64,000 bases of DNA from Alphaproteobacteria bacterium. GTDB lineage: Bacteria; Pseudomonadota; Alphaproteobacteria; SHVP01. Location: the NCBI GenBank assembly GCA_040216735.1, contig JAVJOO010000004.1, positions 433,396 through 497,395 of the forward strand, read 5' to 3'. A program made the position numbers and the translations under genes. Shown here piece after piece: positions 51,854 through 60,796 of the stretch. A model generated the notes under the pieces. That model had not been told where the DNA came from, made no database searches, and saw only the letters and a list, made by a program, of their open reading frames with translations. Position 1 is the stretch's first letter, and the number at the start of each line of letters is the position of its first letter.

Positions 51854-53155
51854 TCAGGACTTTTTGGCGAGGCCTGTCCCGGTGAGGTCCGCGCCGACTA
51901 GTGCAGCGCCGGAAACATCCGTTCCCGTCAGAATGGTGTTTCTTAGATTCGCAAAGTCGAACCGTGTTCCCGTCAGTTTGGCGCCCGAAAGATCGGCCTC
52001 CGATAAATCCACCCGGCTGAACACCGCCCCCGATAGATCGGCGCCAGCGAAAACAGCGCGCGCGAATTTTGCGCCTTCACAGGCCGTATCCGTTAAGTCG
52101 GCGTCTTTGAAATCCGCATCGCGTAAAAGCGCACCGTTGAGTTGGGCCGCCGTGAGTTGGGCCGATGCAAATCGCGTGACCTGTTTTTGGCCGGTTTTCT
52201 TTCCACCGTTACCGATGATCTCCATCGGGTCACCTTTGGTCTCGCTCAGCCGGGCGCGCCTTAGGTTGCTCCCGGTAAAATTGGCACCGGATACCTCGGC
52301 GCGGCGGATGTCGGTTCCCGACAAATCGGTGTCGCGGAGGTCGGCGAGGATCAAAAGGGCCCGCGAAAGGTTGGCGCCGCTGAGATTGGCGCCGCGCAGG
52401 TTGGCGCCGCTCAGGTAGACGCCCGCGAGGTTGTGCCCGCTAAGGTCGATTTTGCTGAGATCGGCGCGTTTGCCCTCTTCGCCGAAGGTGTCTACCCACA
52501 GCGCGTGATCGCGTAGCATCGTTTGAACATCGACGGGAAGGGTCGCGGTTCCCGGACTGATACTCGCGCCCTCAAGGTTCATCCCAGTAAGATTGGCGCC
52601 ACTCAGAACCGATCCCCGGAAGTTCGCGCCCTGGGCGGTCGCATTCGAGAGGTTGGCGTGTTGAAGGTTGGCGCTGCTGAAATTGGCTTGCCGCAGCTGG
52701 GCGCCCTCGAACGACGCGGAGCTTAAATCGGCACCGGATAGGTCGACCGCGGCAGGGCGGCCCTGGGTGACCAGGCCGGTGCGGGCGAGGGAGCCGTCAT
52801 CGCCGCCGATGATAAGTCCGGGACGCAAGTCCGCACCTTCGAAGTTCGCCTCAGGCAGCTTTGCGCGTCGAAAGCTGGCGCCTCTCAGGTCGCTTCGTTC
52901 GAAACTTGCGCCGGCAGCCTCGGCCGCATTGAAGTTGCTGCCGAATAAATCTGCCGAACTGAAATCGCACCCGTTCAGTGTACATCCCGAAAAATTGACC
53001 CCCGAGAGAAGCGCGTTACCAAGCTTTAGGTTGCGGAACCGCAGGCCAGACAAATTTGCGCGCGCGAGGTCGGCCCGGCGTCCGCCCGTGAGGCCAGCCA
53101 AATAGCGCTCGTGACCGCGTACTACTGCGACAAATTGTTCGGACGTTAATGCCAT
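51854..53155 (-). CDS. pentapeptide-repeat protein, second locus
   Basis: A 433-residue pentapeptide-repeat protein with the same plan as that at 36758-37987. A capping element (VRGHERYLAGLTGGRRADLA) is followed by a first solenoid with ANLSGLRFRN, GANLTGMNLEGASI and similar repeats to about residue 205. A second capping element (MLRDHALWVDTFGEEGKRAD) precedes a second solenoid ending GADLTGTGLAKKS. The H-x-x-(W/Y)-(V/L) then RADL pattern is shared by both caps in both proteins. Its function is unknown. A 25-base inverted repeat lies 74 bases upstream of its start. A membrane protein gene follows. Confidence 0.92.
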   Translation of the reverse strand: MALTSEQFVAVVRGHERYLAGLTGGRRADLARANLSGLRFRNLKLGNALLSGVNFSGCTLNGCDFSSADLFGSNFNAAEAAGASFERSDLRGASFRRAKLPEANFEGADLRPGLIIGGDDGSLARTGLVTQGRPAAVDLSGADLSSASFEGAQLRQANFSSANLQHANLSNATAQGANFRGSVLSGANLTGMNLEGASISPGTATLPVDVQTMLRDHALWVDTFGEEGKRADLSKIDLSGHNLAGVYLSGANLRGANLSGANLSRALLILADLRDTDLSGTDIRRAEVSGANFTGSNLRRARLSETKGDPMEIIGNGGKKTGQKQVTRFASAQLTAAQLNGALLRDADFKDADLTDTACEGAKFARAVFAGADLSGAVFSRVDLSEADLSGAKLTGTRFDFANLRNTILTGTDVSGAALVGADLTGTGLAKKS

Positions 53156-53228
53156 GTAGCGGGCCCGAATGACTCCAAAGGTCGACCGTTATTTCGAATT
53201 TGATGAAATCTTCTCTGGATTTCCCTGC

Positions 53229-53253
53229 CACAACTTGTCTCAAGCAAGTTGTG
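53229..53253. repeat. 9-base perfect inverted repeat
   Basis: CACAACTTG (53229-53237) and CAAGTTGTG (53245-53253) are perfect inverted copies with a 7-base spacer TCTCAAG. Lacking a T tract, it is more likely an operator or an RNA hairpin than a terminator. Confidence 0.75.
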
Positions 53254-53300
53254 TGGCGGTTGTGATCTTCGCATGACATCGCCTTCGTGAAAAGCCACGT

Positions 53301-53316
53301 TAAGGGGGAACCCTTA
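53301..53316. repeat. 6-base inverted repeat
   Basis: TAAGGG (53301-53306) and CCCTTA (53311-53316) with spacer GGAA. It lies about 160 bases before the motA start. Confidence 0.55.
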
Positions 53317-53478
53317 GGAGGATGCGGGCGGCACCGGTTCGGCTGTCTCCTTATAGACAACACTCCCGATTTATTGAGAATGAGAATGCGGGGGTCGGTG
53401 CGAGTTCTACAACGGGTAGGAGGCCCCGGATTGAGTCAATTGAGTAAGATGTATAGTTGGTTTGGAGTGGGCAAGTAG

Positions 53479-54372
53479 ATGGATATTGCTACTTTCCTAG
53501 GCCTCATTGTTGGCGTTGGCGTTATAGGCGCTGCCGTCATGGTGGGTTCGGACCTTGGCGTGTTCCTTAACCTTCCCGGCTTTCTCATCGTCGTCGGCGG
53601 TACTTTCGCGGCGACCCTCATCAAATTTCCAATTTCGAATCTAGCCGGAGCCCTTTGGGACGGTATCAAGGTTGCATTCATTTCGCGCCGGACCGATGCC
53701 CAACAGTTGATCGAGCAAGCTGGCCAATTGGCAACTGTCGCGCGTAAGAAAGGCGTCCTCGCGCTCGAAGATCAGCCGATCGGTAATTCCTTCTTGCGGA
53801 AGGGGATCATGATGATTGTGGACGGCGCAGGGCCGGAACACATTCATCAAGTTCTTACCCGCGATATGACGCAGTCCATTCAGCGCGAAGAGAACGGTGA
53901 ACGGATTTTCCGCGCGATCGGGGATTCGGCGCCAGCGTTCGGAATGATTGGGACCCTTGTCGGTCTCGTCCAAACGTTGAGCCAAATGGCCGATCCCGCT
54001 GCTATCGGTCCGAACATGGCGATCGCGCTCCTCACGACGCTCTACGGCGCCGTCGTGGCTTACCTCTTGGCCAATCCGATCGCGGAAAAACTCTCGACCA
54101 AAGCGATCCAAGATCGCAGCAACCGGGAACTTATTCTCGATAGCGTTCTCGGTATTCAACGCGGCGAGAACCCGCGTGTGATTGTTGAGTTGCTCGAAGC
54201 CTACGTAAAGAATGATCGGCGCCAGGGTGCCTCGGATCAGCGTGAGGAACAGGAAGAGCGTCGCACCAAGCGCGCCGCAGCGGCGCCTGAGGGCGCAAGG
54301 CCTGCCGCGCGTCCGGCGAAAAAGAAGGCGTCTCTCACTGAACAACACGCCGCTCGCACGAAAGCCAAATAG
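53479..54372 (+). CDS. motA: flagellar stator protein, PomA-like MotA
   Basis: A 297-residue inner membrane stator subunit that, with MotB, lets ions through to turn the flagellum. The N-terminal helices read MDIATFLGLIVGVGVIGAAV and PGFLIVVGGTFAATLIKFP, closer to PomA than to E. coli MotA. The cytoplasmic loop has the charged RREENGERIF-like region (QREENGERIFRAIGDSAP), and helix 3-4 reads FGMIGTLVGLVQTLSQM to ALLTTLYGAVVAYLLANPIA. The C-terminal 50 residues are basic and disordered, longer than usual. The motB gene follows after two bases. Confidence 0.94.
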   Translation: MDIATFLGLIVGVGVIGAAVMVGSDLGVFLNLPGFLIVVGGTFAATLIKFPISNLAGALWDGIKVAFISRRTDAQQLIEQAGQLATVARKKGVLALEDQPIGNSFLRKGIMMIVDGAGPEHIHQVLTRDMTQSIQREENGERIFRAIGDSAPAFGMIGTLVGLVQTLSQMADPAAIGPNMAIALLTTLYGAVVAYLLANPIAEKLSTKAIQDRSNRELILDSVLGIQRGENPRVIVELLEAYVKNDRRQGASDQREEQEERRTKRAAAAPEGARPAARPAKKKASLTEQHAARTKAK

Positions 54373-54374
54373 CG

Positions 54375-55151
54375 ATGATCAAGAAAGTCGTTGGATCGTC
54401 CGCGCCCGCCTGGATGGTCACCTTTGCGGATCTGGCTCTCCTCTTGATGGCGTTCTTCGTTTTGATGATGTCGTTTTCGTCGATTGACTTGGCCAAGTAT
54501 CGCAACGTGTCGGAGTCGATGAGCGAAGCGTTCAACGACGCCCTCGGTGCTTTCGATCAACCGCTAGCGGGTCGGATCGGTGAGGAAAAGGCCGACTCCG
54601 ACACGTTCAAGGAAGAGGCTGGCAACGCGGCCTCGCAGGTTGGCGAGAGCGACGACGAAACCCGCAAAAAAATGCAAGAAACGTTCTCGTCGCTGAAGTC
54701 GGTGCTTCGCAAGGAGGTCACCGAAGGGAAGGTCAGTGTCGAGAGCAGCGGGAACGCGGTCATCATTCGTTTTGACGACTCCGCGTATTTCACAGCCGGC
54801 AGCGAAGCGCTTTCACCGGCGATGGCACCGGTCCTGCAACGGGTTGCAAACGTCTTGATGACGAGCCCGGGTACCATCGTAGTCGAGGGCCATACCGACA
54901 GCGTGCCTATTTCGACCGACCGTTTTCGGTCGAACTGGGATTTATCGACGGCGCGGGCAGCTTCGGTTGTAACCGAACTTCTTCAATTTGCGCCTATCAA
55001 GAACGATCGCGTGGTCGTTCAAGGTCATTCGGATACGAAACCGGTTGCGCCGAACGATTCGGCCGAGAATAGGGCTAAGAATCGGCGAGTCGAGATTCAT
55101 ATTATCGGCGAGGACGGCCAGGACACGACCCTGTCGATTCCGACCCAGTAG
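54375..55151 (+). CDS. motB: flagellar stator protein, PomB-like MotB
   Basis: A 258-residue stator subunit anchored to peptidoglycan. The single helix with the ion-carrying aspartate is AWMVTFADLALLLMAFFVLM. The plug and linker follow, then an OmpA-like peptidoglycan-binding domain at about residues 130-250 (VVEGHTDSVPIS, NWDLSTARAASVV, GHSDTKPV, NRRVEIHI). The LSFSxxDLxKY pattern after the helix (SFSSIDLAKY) again favours the PomB group. Sodium use is suggested by this but not shown. Confidence 0.94.
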   Translation: MIKKVVGSSAPAWMVTFADLALLLMAFFVLMMSFSSIDLAKYRNVSESMSEAFNDALGAFDQPLAGRIGEEKADSDTFKEEAGNAASQVGESDDETRKKMQETFSSLKSVLRKEVTEGKVSVESSGNAVIIRFDDSAYFTAGSEALSPAMAPVLQRVANVLMTSPGTIVVEGHTDSVPISTDRFRSNWDLSTARAASVVTELLQFAPIKNDRVVVQGHSDTKPVAPNDSAENRAKNRRVEIHIIGEDGQDTTLSIPTQ

Positions 55152-55155
55152 CGGC

Positions 55156-56370
55156 TCAAACCGGTGCGCTAGCACCTCTTCGCCGCACAAAGAAAAATAT
55201 TCCTACCGCGATCATCGCCGAACCAAGGAGCGCGTAAGCCGTTCTCAAACCCCACACTTCGGCGATCGGTTGGCTCACCAAGGGCGAGAGGAAATGGCCG
55301 ACAAAAATACTCGTCGCCAGTCCGCCTAAAATCCGGCCTCGCAGGCGTTCCGGTGCGATATCGATTACCCAAAGCGATAGATTAGGCATCAGCAGGCCGA
55401 GGCAGGCACCGGTCAGACTGAGGACGAAGAGAATGGACACGAGGTCCGTTGCCGCGGCCATGAGCCAATAGCTCACGCCGAATCCACCAAATGCGATTAT
55501 GAAGATCGAGTCGCGGCTAAATACCCGGCGGAACCAAGCAAACGAGAACATCGAAACGGACGCCGATGCCAAGGAGATCAGCGCCATCGCCAGTCCGGCG
55601 ACTGTCGGACTGGCGACGCCGATATCGCGCAAGAAAAACGCGAGTTGGGTGGGACCCATGTAGAAGGCGACACTCTGCAAGACGCCGATGCCGTAAAGCA
55701 TTGCGATAACGGAAAGGGGCGCGGCCAAGGACTTTTGTAGATCGGCGCCGTCGATCGTGCGATTGCGATCCGGTTCAAAAATAAAGATGACGGCGAGGGG
55801 CAGGATCGCGAAAGCCAGTAGATAGACCAAGAATGGCGCACGCCAATCGACCGACGCCAAGATTCCGCCAAGGGTAAGGAAGACCACCCCACCGTACTGG
55901 ATAAACCCTTGGCGAAACCCCATGAAACGCTCACGGACTCGACCTGAAAAGTAATCGCCTAGCAGTGTTGAGGAGACCGTCATGACGGCTGCGACGGCTA
56001 AACCGAGGACGGCCCTGCTGATCAAGATGCCGCTTAGCGAATCGAGGAAATAGCCAGCGGATCCGGCAAAACCGTAAAGGAAAATCCCGGCAATCAAGAG
56101 GCGCTTACGTCCGAACCGATCCACGATGAGACCGGCCAGCGGGGCGAAGATCGCAATAACGATCGAGGGGAGGGTTATCAAGAAGCGGCTGAGGTATTCG
56201 ACGCTTGGCGAATCGGCAAAGTGATCTGCCAAGGCAGGCAGCGCCGGTGAGATCGTGGCACCAGCCATGATCGTCATCGTACCGGTCATCAGGAGCGTGA
56301 ACCTGACAGCGAAGCGTTGGTCCTGGTCGGGGGGGCCCGTGCCCGCCAGTGTCTGATTGGAATCGGTCAT
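55156..56370 (-). CDS. MFS transporter (second of tandem pair)
   Basis: A 404-residue major facilitator with about 12 helices. The helix 2-3 motif A is GLIVDRFGRKRLLIAG. It resembles the drug-efflux group. It overlaps the start of the upstream MFS gene's stop by four bases. The two proteins share the layout and many segments (TISPALPAL against IVSPSLPAL, MGFRQGF against MGYRNAS). Substrate unknown. Confidence 0.9.
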   Translation of the reverse strand: MTDSNQTLAGTGPPDQDQRFAVRFTLLMTGTMTIMAGATISPALPALADHFADSPSVEYLSRFLITLPSIVIAIFAPLAGLIVDRFGRKRLLIAGIFLYGFAGSAGYFLDSLSGILISRAVLGLAVAAVMTVSSTLLGDYFSGRVRERFMGFRQGFIQYGGVVFLTLGGILASVDWRAPFLVYLLAFAILPLAVIFIFEPDRNRTIDGADLQKSLAAPLSVIAMLYGIGVLQSVAFYMGPTQLAFFLRDIGVASPTVAGLAMALISLASASVSMFSFAWFRRVFSRDSIFIIAFGGFGVSYWLMAAATDLVSILFVLSLTGACLGLLMPNLSLWVIDIAPERLRGRILGGLATSIFVGHFLSPLVSQPIAEVWGLRTAYALLGSAMIAVGIFFFVRRRGASAPV

Positions 56371-57560
56371 GCGGTCGTTCGCTTCCCTATCGACCGTCTT
56401 CTCAAGAAGAAGACCACCGAAACCAAGAGCAGGAGGGCCGCTGCGGTCAGGAAAGAGGTCGATAGACCGAAGAACGTCGCAATGCTTTGACTTACCAGAG
56501 GTGAGATAAAGAAACCCATCATGATGGCGGTGGCCTGTCCACCCATGATTCTTCCACGAACGCGCAAGGGCGCTAGGTCTAGAAGTCGAATAGAAAAGTT
56601 AGCGGTGGTCGATCCTTGGCCGGCACCAAAGAGGAGGAGCCCAAGGAACAAGAGTGGAAGTGTGGCTGCGAGTCCCATCACCAGGAACCCAAACGCACTA
56701 AGTGCAAAACCGTAGATGAACATTGTTTCGATGGCTAAGTAACGCCGCAGACGACCGTAGAACAACGCAGTCGTTGCAGTAGCAAGAGTAGAGGCAGCAA
56801 CGCCGATCCCCGACAGGGCCGGATCGTCGAAGCCCATCTCAATCAAGTAGAAGGGAATCTGAGTGGGGATCATGTAAAACGTGACGCCAAAGATAAACGC
56901 CGCGAAATAAAGCCAACTGATCTCCAACCACGGAATCGGCGCGACTTGCGGATCGCCTGTTGCCGCGTCACGTTCGATTCCTGGGCCCGGTTCGAAGACG
57001 TACCGGACGATGAGCGGCAGGACAGCGAGGGCCACCAAATAAATAAAGAAGGGCGCGCGCCAATCGACGGTGGCAATAAAGCCTCCCAAAATGAGGTAGA
57101 CAACACCGCCGAAGTTGTTGGATGCATTTCGGTAACCCATGAAACGGTTGCGCGTCGCGCCAGAGAAGTAGTCGCCGATCAGTGTACCGACTGTCGTCAT
57201 GATCGCTGCGGTCGAGACGCCGAGGAACGCCCGCGAGATCAAGATCGCCGTGATCGAATCGAAAATCGCCCCCGCGGTACCCGATACCGCGTAGAGAAGA
57301 ACGCCACCAATCAAGAGCTTGCGGCGTCCGAACTTGTCAATGATGTAGCCCGCGAACGGCGCCAAGATCGCCATGAACAGCGATGGCACGGTAATGATAA
57401 AGCGCGCCAAGTAGTCGATGTGGGCGACGTGAACAAAATGTTGCTCAAGGGCGGGAAGAGACGGTGAAACGATCGCACCGGCCATGACGGCGAGCGAAGC
57501 GGTCATCAAAAGAGTGATGCGGATCGCAACGGGAGGAGAAAGGTCGGCGACTTGAGGCAT
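56367..57560 (-). CDS. MFS transporter (first of tandem pair)
   Basis: A 397-residue major facilitator with about 12 helices. Motif A reads GYIIDKFGRRKLLIGG. It is a paralog of the downstream gene and overlaps it by four bases, so the pair arose by tandem duplication and is cotranslated. Substrate unknown; a drug or metabolite proton antiporter is the usual class. 95 bases separate it from the beta-lactamase-fold gene upstream. Confidence 0.9.
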   Translation of the reverse strand: MPQVADLSPPVAIRITLLMTASLAVMAGAIVSPSLPALEQHFVHVAHIDYLARFIITVPSLFMAILAPFAGYIIDKFGRRKLLIGGVLLYAVSGTAGAIFDSITAILISRAFLGVSTAAIMTTVGTLIGDYFSGATRNRFMGYRNASNNFGGVVYLILGGFIATVDWRAPFFIYLVALAVLPLIVRYVFEPGPGIERDAATGDPQVAPIPWLEISWLYFAAFIFGVTFYMIPTQIPFYLIEMGFDDPALSGIGVAASTLATATTALFYGRLRRYLAIETMFIYGFALSAFGFLVMGLAATLPLLFLGLLLFGAGQGSTTANFSIRLLDLAPLRVRGRIMGGQATAIMMGFFISPLVSQSIATFFGLSTSFLTAAALLLLVSVVFFLRRRSIGKRTTA

Positions 57561-57655
57561 AGGTTCTCGGCCGCCGGAAGGGCGTCGCTGAACTATCGTG
57601 ATCGCAGCGGTCTTGTCACCGTTGGCGAAGTGGCTGTCCGCCGCGCGGTCAGTTG

Positions 57656-58807
57656 CTAGAGCGCTTTGAAGACCGCCTCTACAAGGGCCTCTCCGCGCGG
57701 ACCGAGTTCGAGGCTGTCGTGCATGAAATTGGGCGTGTAGCCGAATGCGATCCCGTTCTTGATATCCCCAAACCCGAACGCGCCACCGGCGCCCCAGTGA
57801 CCGAAAGCCTTTGGGTTCGGTCCCATAGGAAATGTTGGGTTGTTAATCTCGTAGCCGAGCGCAAAACGCACCGGTTTGCCCAAGACTGGGTCGATATCAT
57901 CGCTCTCGCACTGGAACGTTATCGCGCGGTCTCGGGTTTTCGGGCTCATGATTTTGGTGCCGTTGAACGTGCCACCGGCACGCAACATTTCGAAAAGACC
58001 TGCAATGGCGCGGGCATTCCCATGCCCTTGTCCCGACCCGACCTCGTTCGAACGCCAGCCATCGGAATTGAAATCTTCGTTGGGGCCAAAGCCCTGCATC
58101 GTGCGGGAGAACAGTGTGTCGGGGTTGTTCTCGACTTCTTCGAAAAGCGCCCGCGGGCTCCCTTTCTGAAGGATGGTCGCGCAACGTCCCTTTTCCTCGG
58201 CCGTCAGCGCAAAATTGTAATCGAGGCCGAGCGGCCCGCAGAGTTCTTCGCGATTGAATTGTCCAATACGTTTGCCGGTCAGACGATAAACCAAACCGCC
58301 CATCAAATAGCCGTAGGTCATGTTGAGATAAACCGGGTGCACGCCGGGCTCCCAGTTCGGCTTGGTTTGCTCGATCGCCTCGATCATCAGATCCCAGTCG
58401 TAGAGATCCCCGGACTCGAGAGGCCGATCGACATAGGAAATAGCGCAACGGTGATCCAGAAGGTGCCGGGTGAGAATGCCTTCTTTGCCGTTTTGGCCGA
58501 ACTCCGGCCAATACTTGGCGACGGGTTCGTCCAAGTCGATGACCCCGCGGTCAGCGAGCATGTGGCCCATCGTCGAAATCAATGCTTTCGAAACCGAAAA
58601 CGTCGAAACAATCGTATCGCGGCCCCAGGTTCTTCCGCTCTCGGGGTTGGCGACGCCGCCCCACAGATCCACGACCTTTTGACCGTCGGCGTAAACGCAA
58701 ACCGCACAGCCAACCTCGCGGCCATCCTTGAGCAGGTTTGTTAGGACATCTCGAACGCCATTGAACTGAGGCGTATTCTTGCCGGAAACGGTTGGATCGC
58801 TGCTCAT
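57656..58807 (-). CDS. serine hydrolase of the beta-lactamase class C fold
   Basis: A 383-residue cytoplasmic esterase-like enzyme (EstB group). The SxxK nucleophile is STFSVSKALIS, with serine near residue 71; the second motif is TYGYLMGGLVY, and the third is FGHWGAGGAFG. No signal peptide is seen, which argues against a true beta-lactamase. The natural substrate is unknown. It lies upstream of the MFS pair on the same strand and could share a transcript. Confidence 0.92.
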   Translation of the reverse strand: MSSDPTVSGKNTPQFNGVRDVLTNLLKDGREVGCAVCVYADGQKVVDLWGGVANPESGRTWGRDTIVSTFSVSKALISTMGHMLADRGVIDLDEPVAKYWPEFGQNGKEGILTRHLLDHRCAISYVDRPLESGDLYDWDLMIEAIEQTKPNWEPGVHPVYLNMTYGYLMGGLVYRLTGKRIGQFNREELCGPLGLDYNFALTAEEKGRCATILQKGSPRALFEEVENNPDTLFSRTMQGFGPNEDFNSDGWRSNEVGSGQGHGNARAIAGLFEMLRAGGTFNGTKIMSPKTRDRAITFQCESDDIDPVLGKPVRFALGYEINNPTFPMGPNPKAFGHWGAGGAFGFGDIKNGIAFGYTPNFMHDSLELGPRGEALVEAVFKAL

Positions 58808-58904
58808 TCGCGGTCTCCATTTAACAGGTGCGGTGATCGACGGCGGGTATTACATCACGCCGTGTCGGTCAACGGAATGGGGGCCACGGTCACAGGTGAC
58901 AGCG

Positions 58905-59765
58905 TTAGTTTAGCAGGCGAACGTCTACAAAAACGGTACGCCGGACTTCTCGACCTCCTTGGATCGCGGTGATGTCCGTGCGCGACGTCCCGCTCGAGAG
59001 GCCGGTTTCCGTGTCGATGAGTCCGAAGCCGCCGATCTCCAAAATCAGAAGATTTGCTCCTGACCGACCGACGATCTTGCCTGTCAGTTTGGCAACCAAC
59101 AGCTTTCGACCCGAGACGGTCGTGAGCCCCTTGGCAACGGTGGCGACGTCGTTTTCGACGATGACAGCATCCTCATCGCCCATAATCCCGCGCACCTGTC
59201 GTTCCAGCAACCGATGGTAGGAACCTACGTTAAAGACTGATGTATTGATGCGAATCGGCCGGTCGGCGTATGCGAGATCCGCAGCAAATAAATCCACCCA
59301 CAATTGATGCTGTGGCGTGTTTGGCGGCGGTGCCGCGATACCCTTCTCGATCAACCCAGGAAATGTGACATCTAGGTCACTCACATTGCCGCCCTGCGGG
59401 TCCGACCATGCTTCGACGACGATAAGCGGACGATCCGCGGTGACGTGTTGATCGTTTATCGTCAACTCGCTCACTGCAAAGCGACGCGTGAAACCTCCGC
59501 GCGTTCGTCGTACGGACCCGGTAAATGTCGTCGTGATCGATTCGCGGCGCTCGTTGGATATCAGGCTTAACGTCTCAACCGCTCCAACGATTCCGGATTT
59601 TTCTCCCCAGGAGAGCGTTACCGGGCGTTGAAGAGGCTCGACCGTCCCAATAAATCCGCCGACGCCGCGCGAGGGGTCAAAGCGGGCCAAATCCTGGGCG
59701 ACAACCGATACGGTATCGCCGAGCAGCAGGCAAGCAAGGACGGCGGCGAGCATTACAGTTCGCAT
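58905..59765 (-). CDS. secreted protein of unknown function
   Basis: A 286-residue exported protein, signal peptide about residues 1-23 (MRTVMLAAVLACLLLGDTVS). ATG 59765 is used; an earlier in-frame ATG adds four residues. The mature part is beta-rich with no cysteine after the signal peptide. It resembles no family that I can name. Distinctive parts are FDPSRGVGGFIGTVEPLQRP and LLILEIGGFGLIDTETGLSS. The neighbours do not explain it. Confidence 0.72.
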   Translation of the reverse strand: MRTVMLAAVLACLLLGDTVSVVAQDLARFDPSRGVGGFIGTVEPLQRPVTLSWGEKSGIVGAVETLSLISNERRESITTTFTGSVRRTRGGFTRRFAVSELTINDQHVTADRPLIVVEAWSDPQGGNVSDLDVTFPGLIEKGIAAPPPNTPQHQLWVDLFAADLAYADRPIRINTSVFNVGSYHRLLERQVRGIMGDEDAVIVENDVATVAKGLTTVSGRKLLVAKLTGKIVGRSGANLLILEIGGFGLIDTETGLSSGTSRTDITAIQGGREVRRTVFVDVRLLN

Positions 59766-59878
59766 GTGATCCCCCAATCGCGTCCATTAGAGCAGTGGAC
59801 GGGAGCCGGTGCCAGCGCAAGTGACTTTACCAAAGGGTAAAAATAGCGGCAGTGTGGCCGCCGTTACCGGATAGGACG

Positions 59879-60796
59879 ATGACAACTCCAGCAACCGATA
59901 AGCCCGCAGCCGCAATTGGTTACATCGTCCTTGCGATGGCGCTCTTCGCTGGCATGGACGCTGTCGCGAAGTGGCTGGTCGCCGACTTCTCAATCTTTCA
60001 GATCCTGGCAATGCGAGGAATATTCTCGATCGCGTTTTTGTTGCCGCTTCTTGTCCGTGGCCACGGGATTGCGGGGATTCTGCGAACTCAGAACCTAACA
60101 GGGCAGGTGATGCGGTCGCTCTTGGGCGTGGGGGCGATGTTTGGGTTCTTTGCAGCGCTTCGCGAAATGAAACTCGCGGATGCGACCGCAATCGGGTTTT
60201 CCGGATCGCTATTTATGGCAGCGCTGTCGGTACCCCTACTAAAGGAGCGAGTTGGGCTGCGGAGGTGGTTGGCGATTCTTTTCGGGTTCGGTGGCGTTCT
60301 TGTCATCGTGCAGCCTGGCACCTCCGCCTTCCAGGCCGCGTCGCTCTACGTCGTGGTTTCGGCTCTCCTCTACGCGCTAATGATGATTGCAACGCGTTGG
60401 TTGAGCAGAACCGAAACGAACGTAAGTATGGTTTTCTATCACTCGCTCGTTTCGACGGTGATCGGGTTCGCGGCGCTACCGTTCGTGTGGGTGTCACCCG
60501 ATCTCGCCGATTGGGGTCTATTTGCCGTGATGGGGGTATTCGCAACAATCGCGCATCTCGCGATCGCCCAGGCCTTTCGCCTTGCGCAGGTGGCGATCGT
60601 CGGGCCGTTCGAATATAGCACCCTGCTCTGGGCAACGATCATCGGCTACATCGTGTGGCAGGAAGTGCCCGGTCCCAACGTTTGGTATGGCTCGGTTATG
60701 TTGGTGTTGGCCGGTATCTATATTCTCTATCGCGAGACCAAACTCGCGTCGGACGCCCGTCGGGCGGTTCGTGACGCCGCCAAGGCGGCGGAATAA
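59879..60796 (+). CDS. EamA/DMT family transporter
   Basis: A 305-residue inner membrane protein with ten predicted helices in two EamA repeats (about 15-150 and 165-295). Family segments: AMALFAGMDAVAKWLV, LREMKLADATAIGFSGSLFM, LKERVGLRRWLAILFGFGGV and QVAIVGPFEYSTLLWATIIG. These resemble the RhaT/YdcZ-like exporters of amino acids or metabolites. ATG 59879 has AGGA ahead. It converges with the unknown paralog gene; their ends abut. Confidence 0.92.
   Translation: MTTPATDKPAAAIGYIVLAMALFAGMDAVAKWLVADFSIFQILAMRGIFSIAFLLPLLVRGHGIAGILRTQNLTGQVMRSLLGVGAMFGFFAALREMKLADATAIGFSGSLFMAALSVPLLKERVGLRRWLAILFGFGGVLVIVQPGTSAFQAASLYVVVSALLYALMMIATRWLSRTETNVSMVFYHSLVSTVIGFAALPFVWVSPDLADWGLFAVMGVFATIAHLAIAQAFRLAQVAIVGPFEYSTLLWATIIGYIVWQEVPGPNVWYGSVMLVLAGIYILYRETKLASDARRAVRDAAKAAE

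Larger units (their letters stand above)
53156..53478. other. intergenic region between pentapeptide and motA genes
   Basis: About 320 bases between divergent genes. It must hold the promoters of motA and of the second pentapeptide-repeat operon. It contains two clear inverted repeats (53229-53253 and 53301-53316). Short open frames here have no family sense, so I annotate none. Confidence 0.6.

Noticed and set aside
53287-53478. 63-codon open frame just before motA
   Set aside because: Its translation has no family sense and spans the two inverted repeats and the motA ribosome site.
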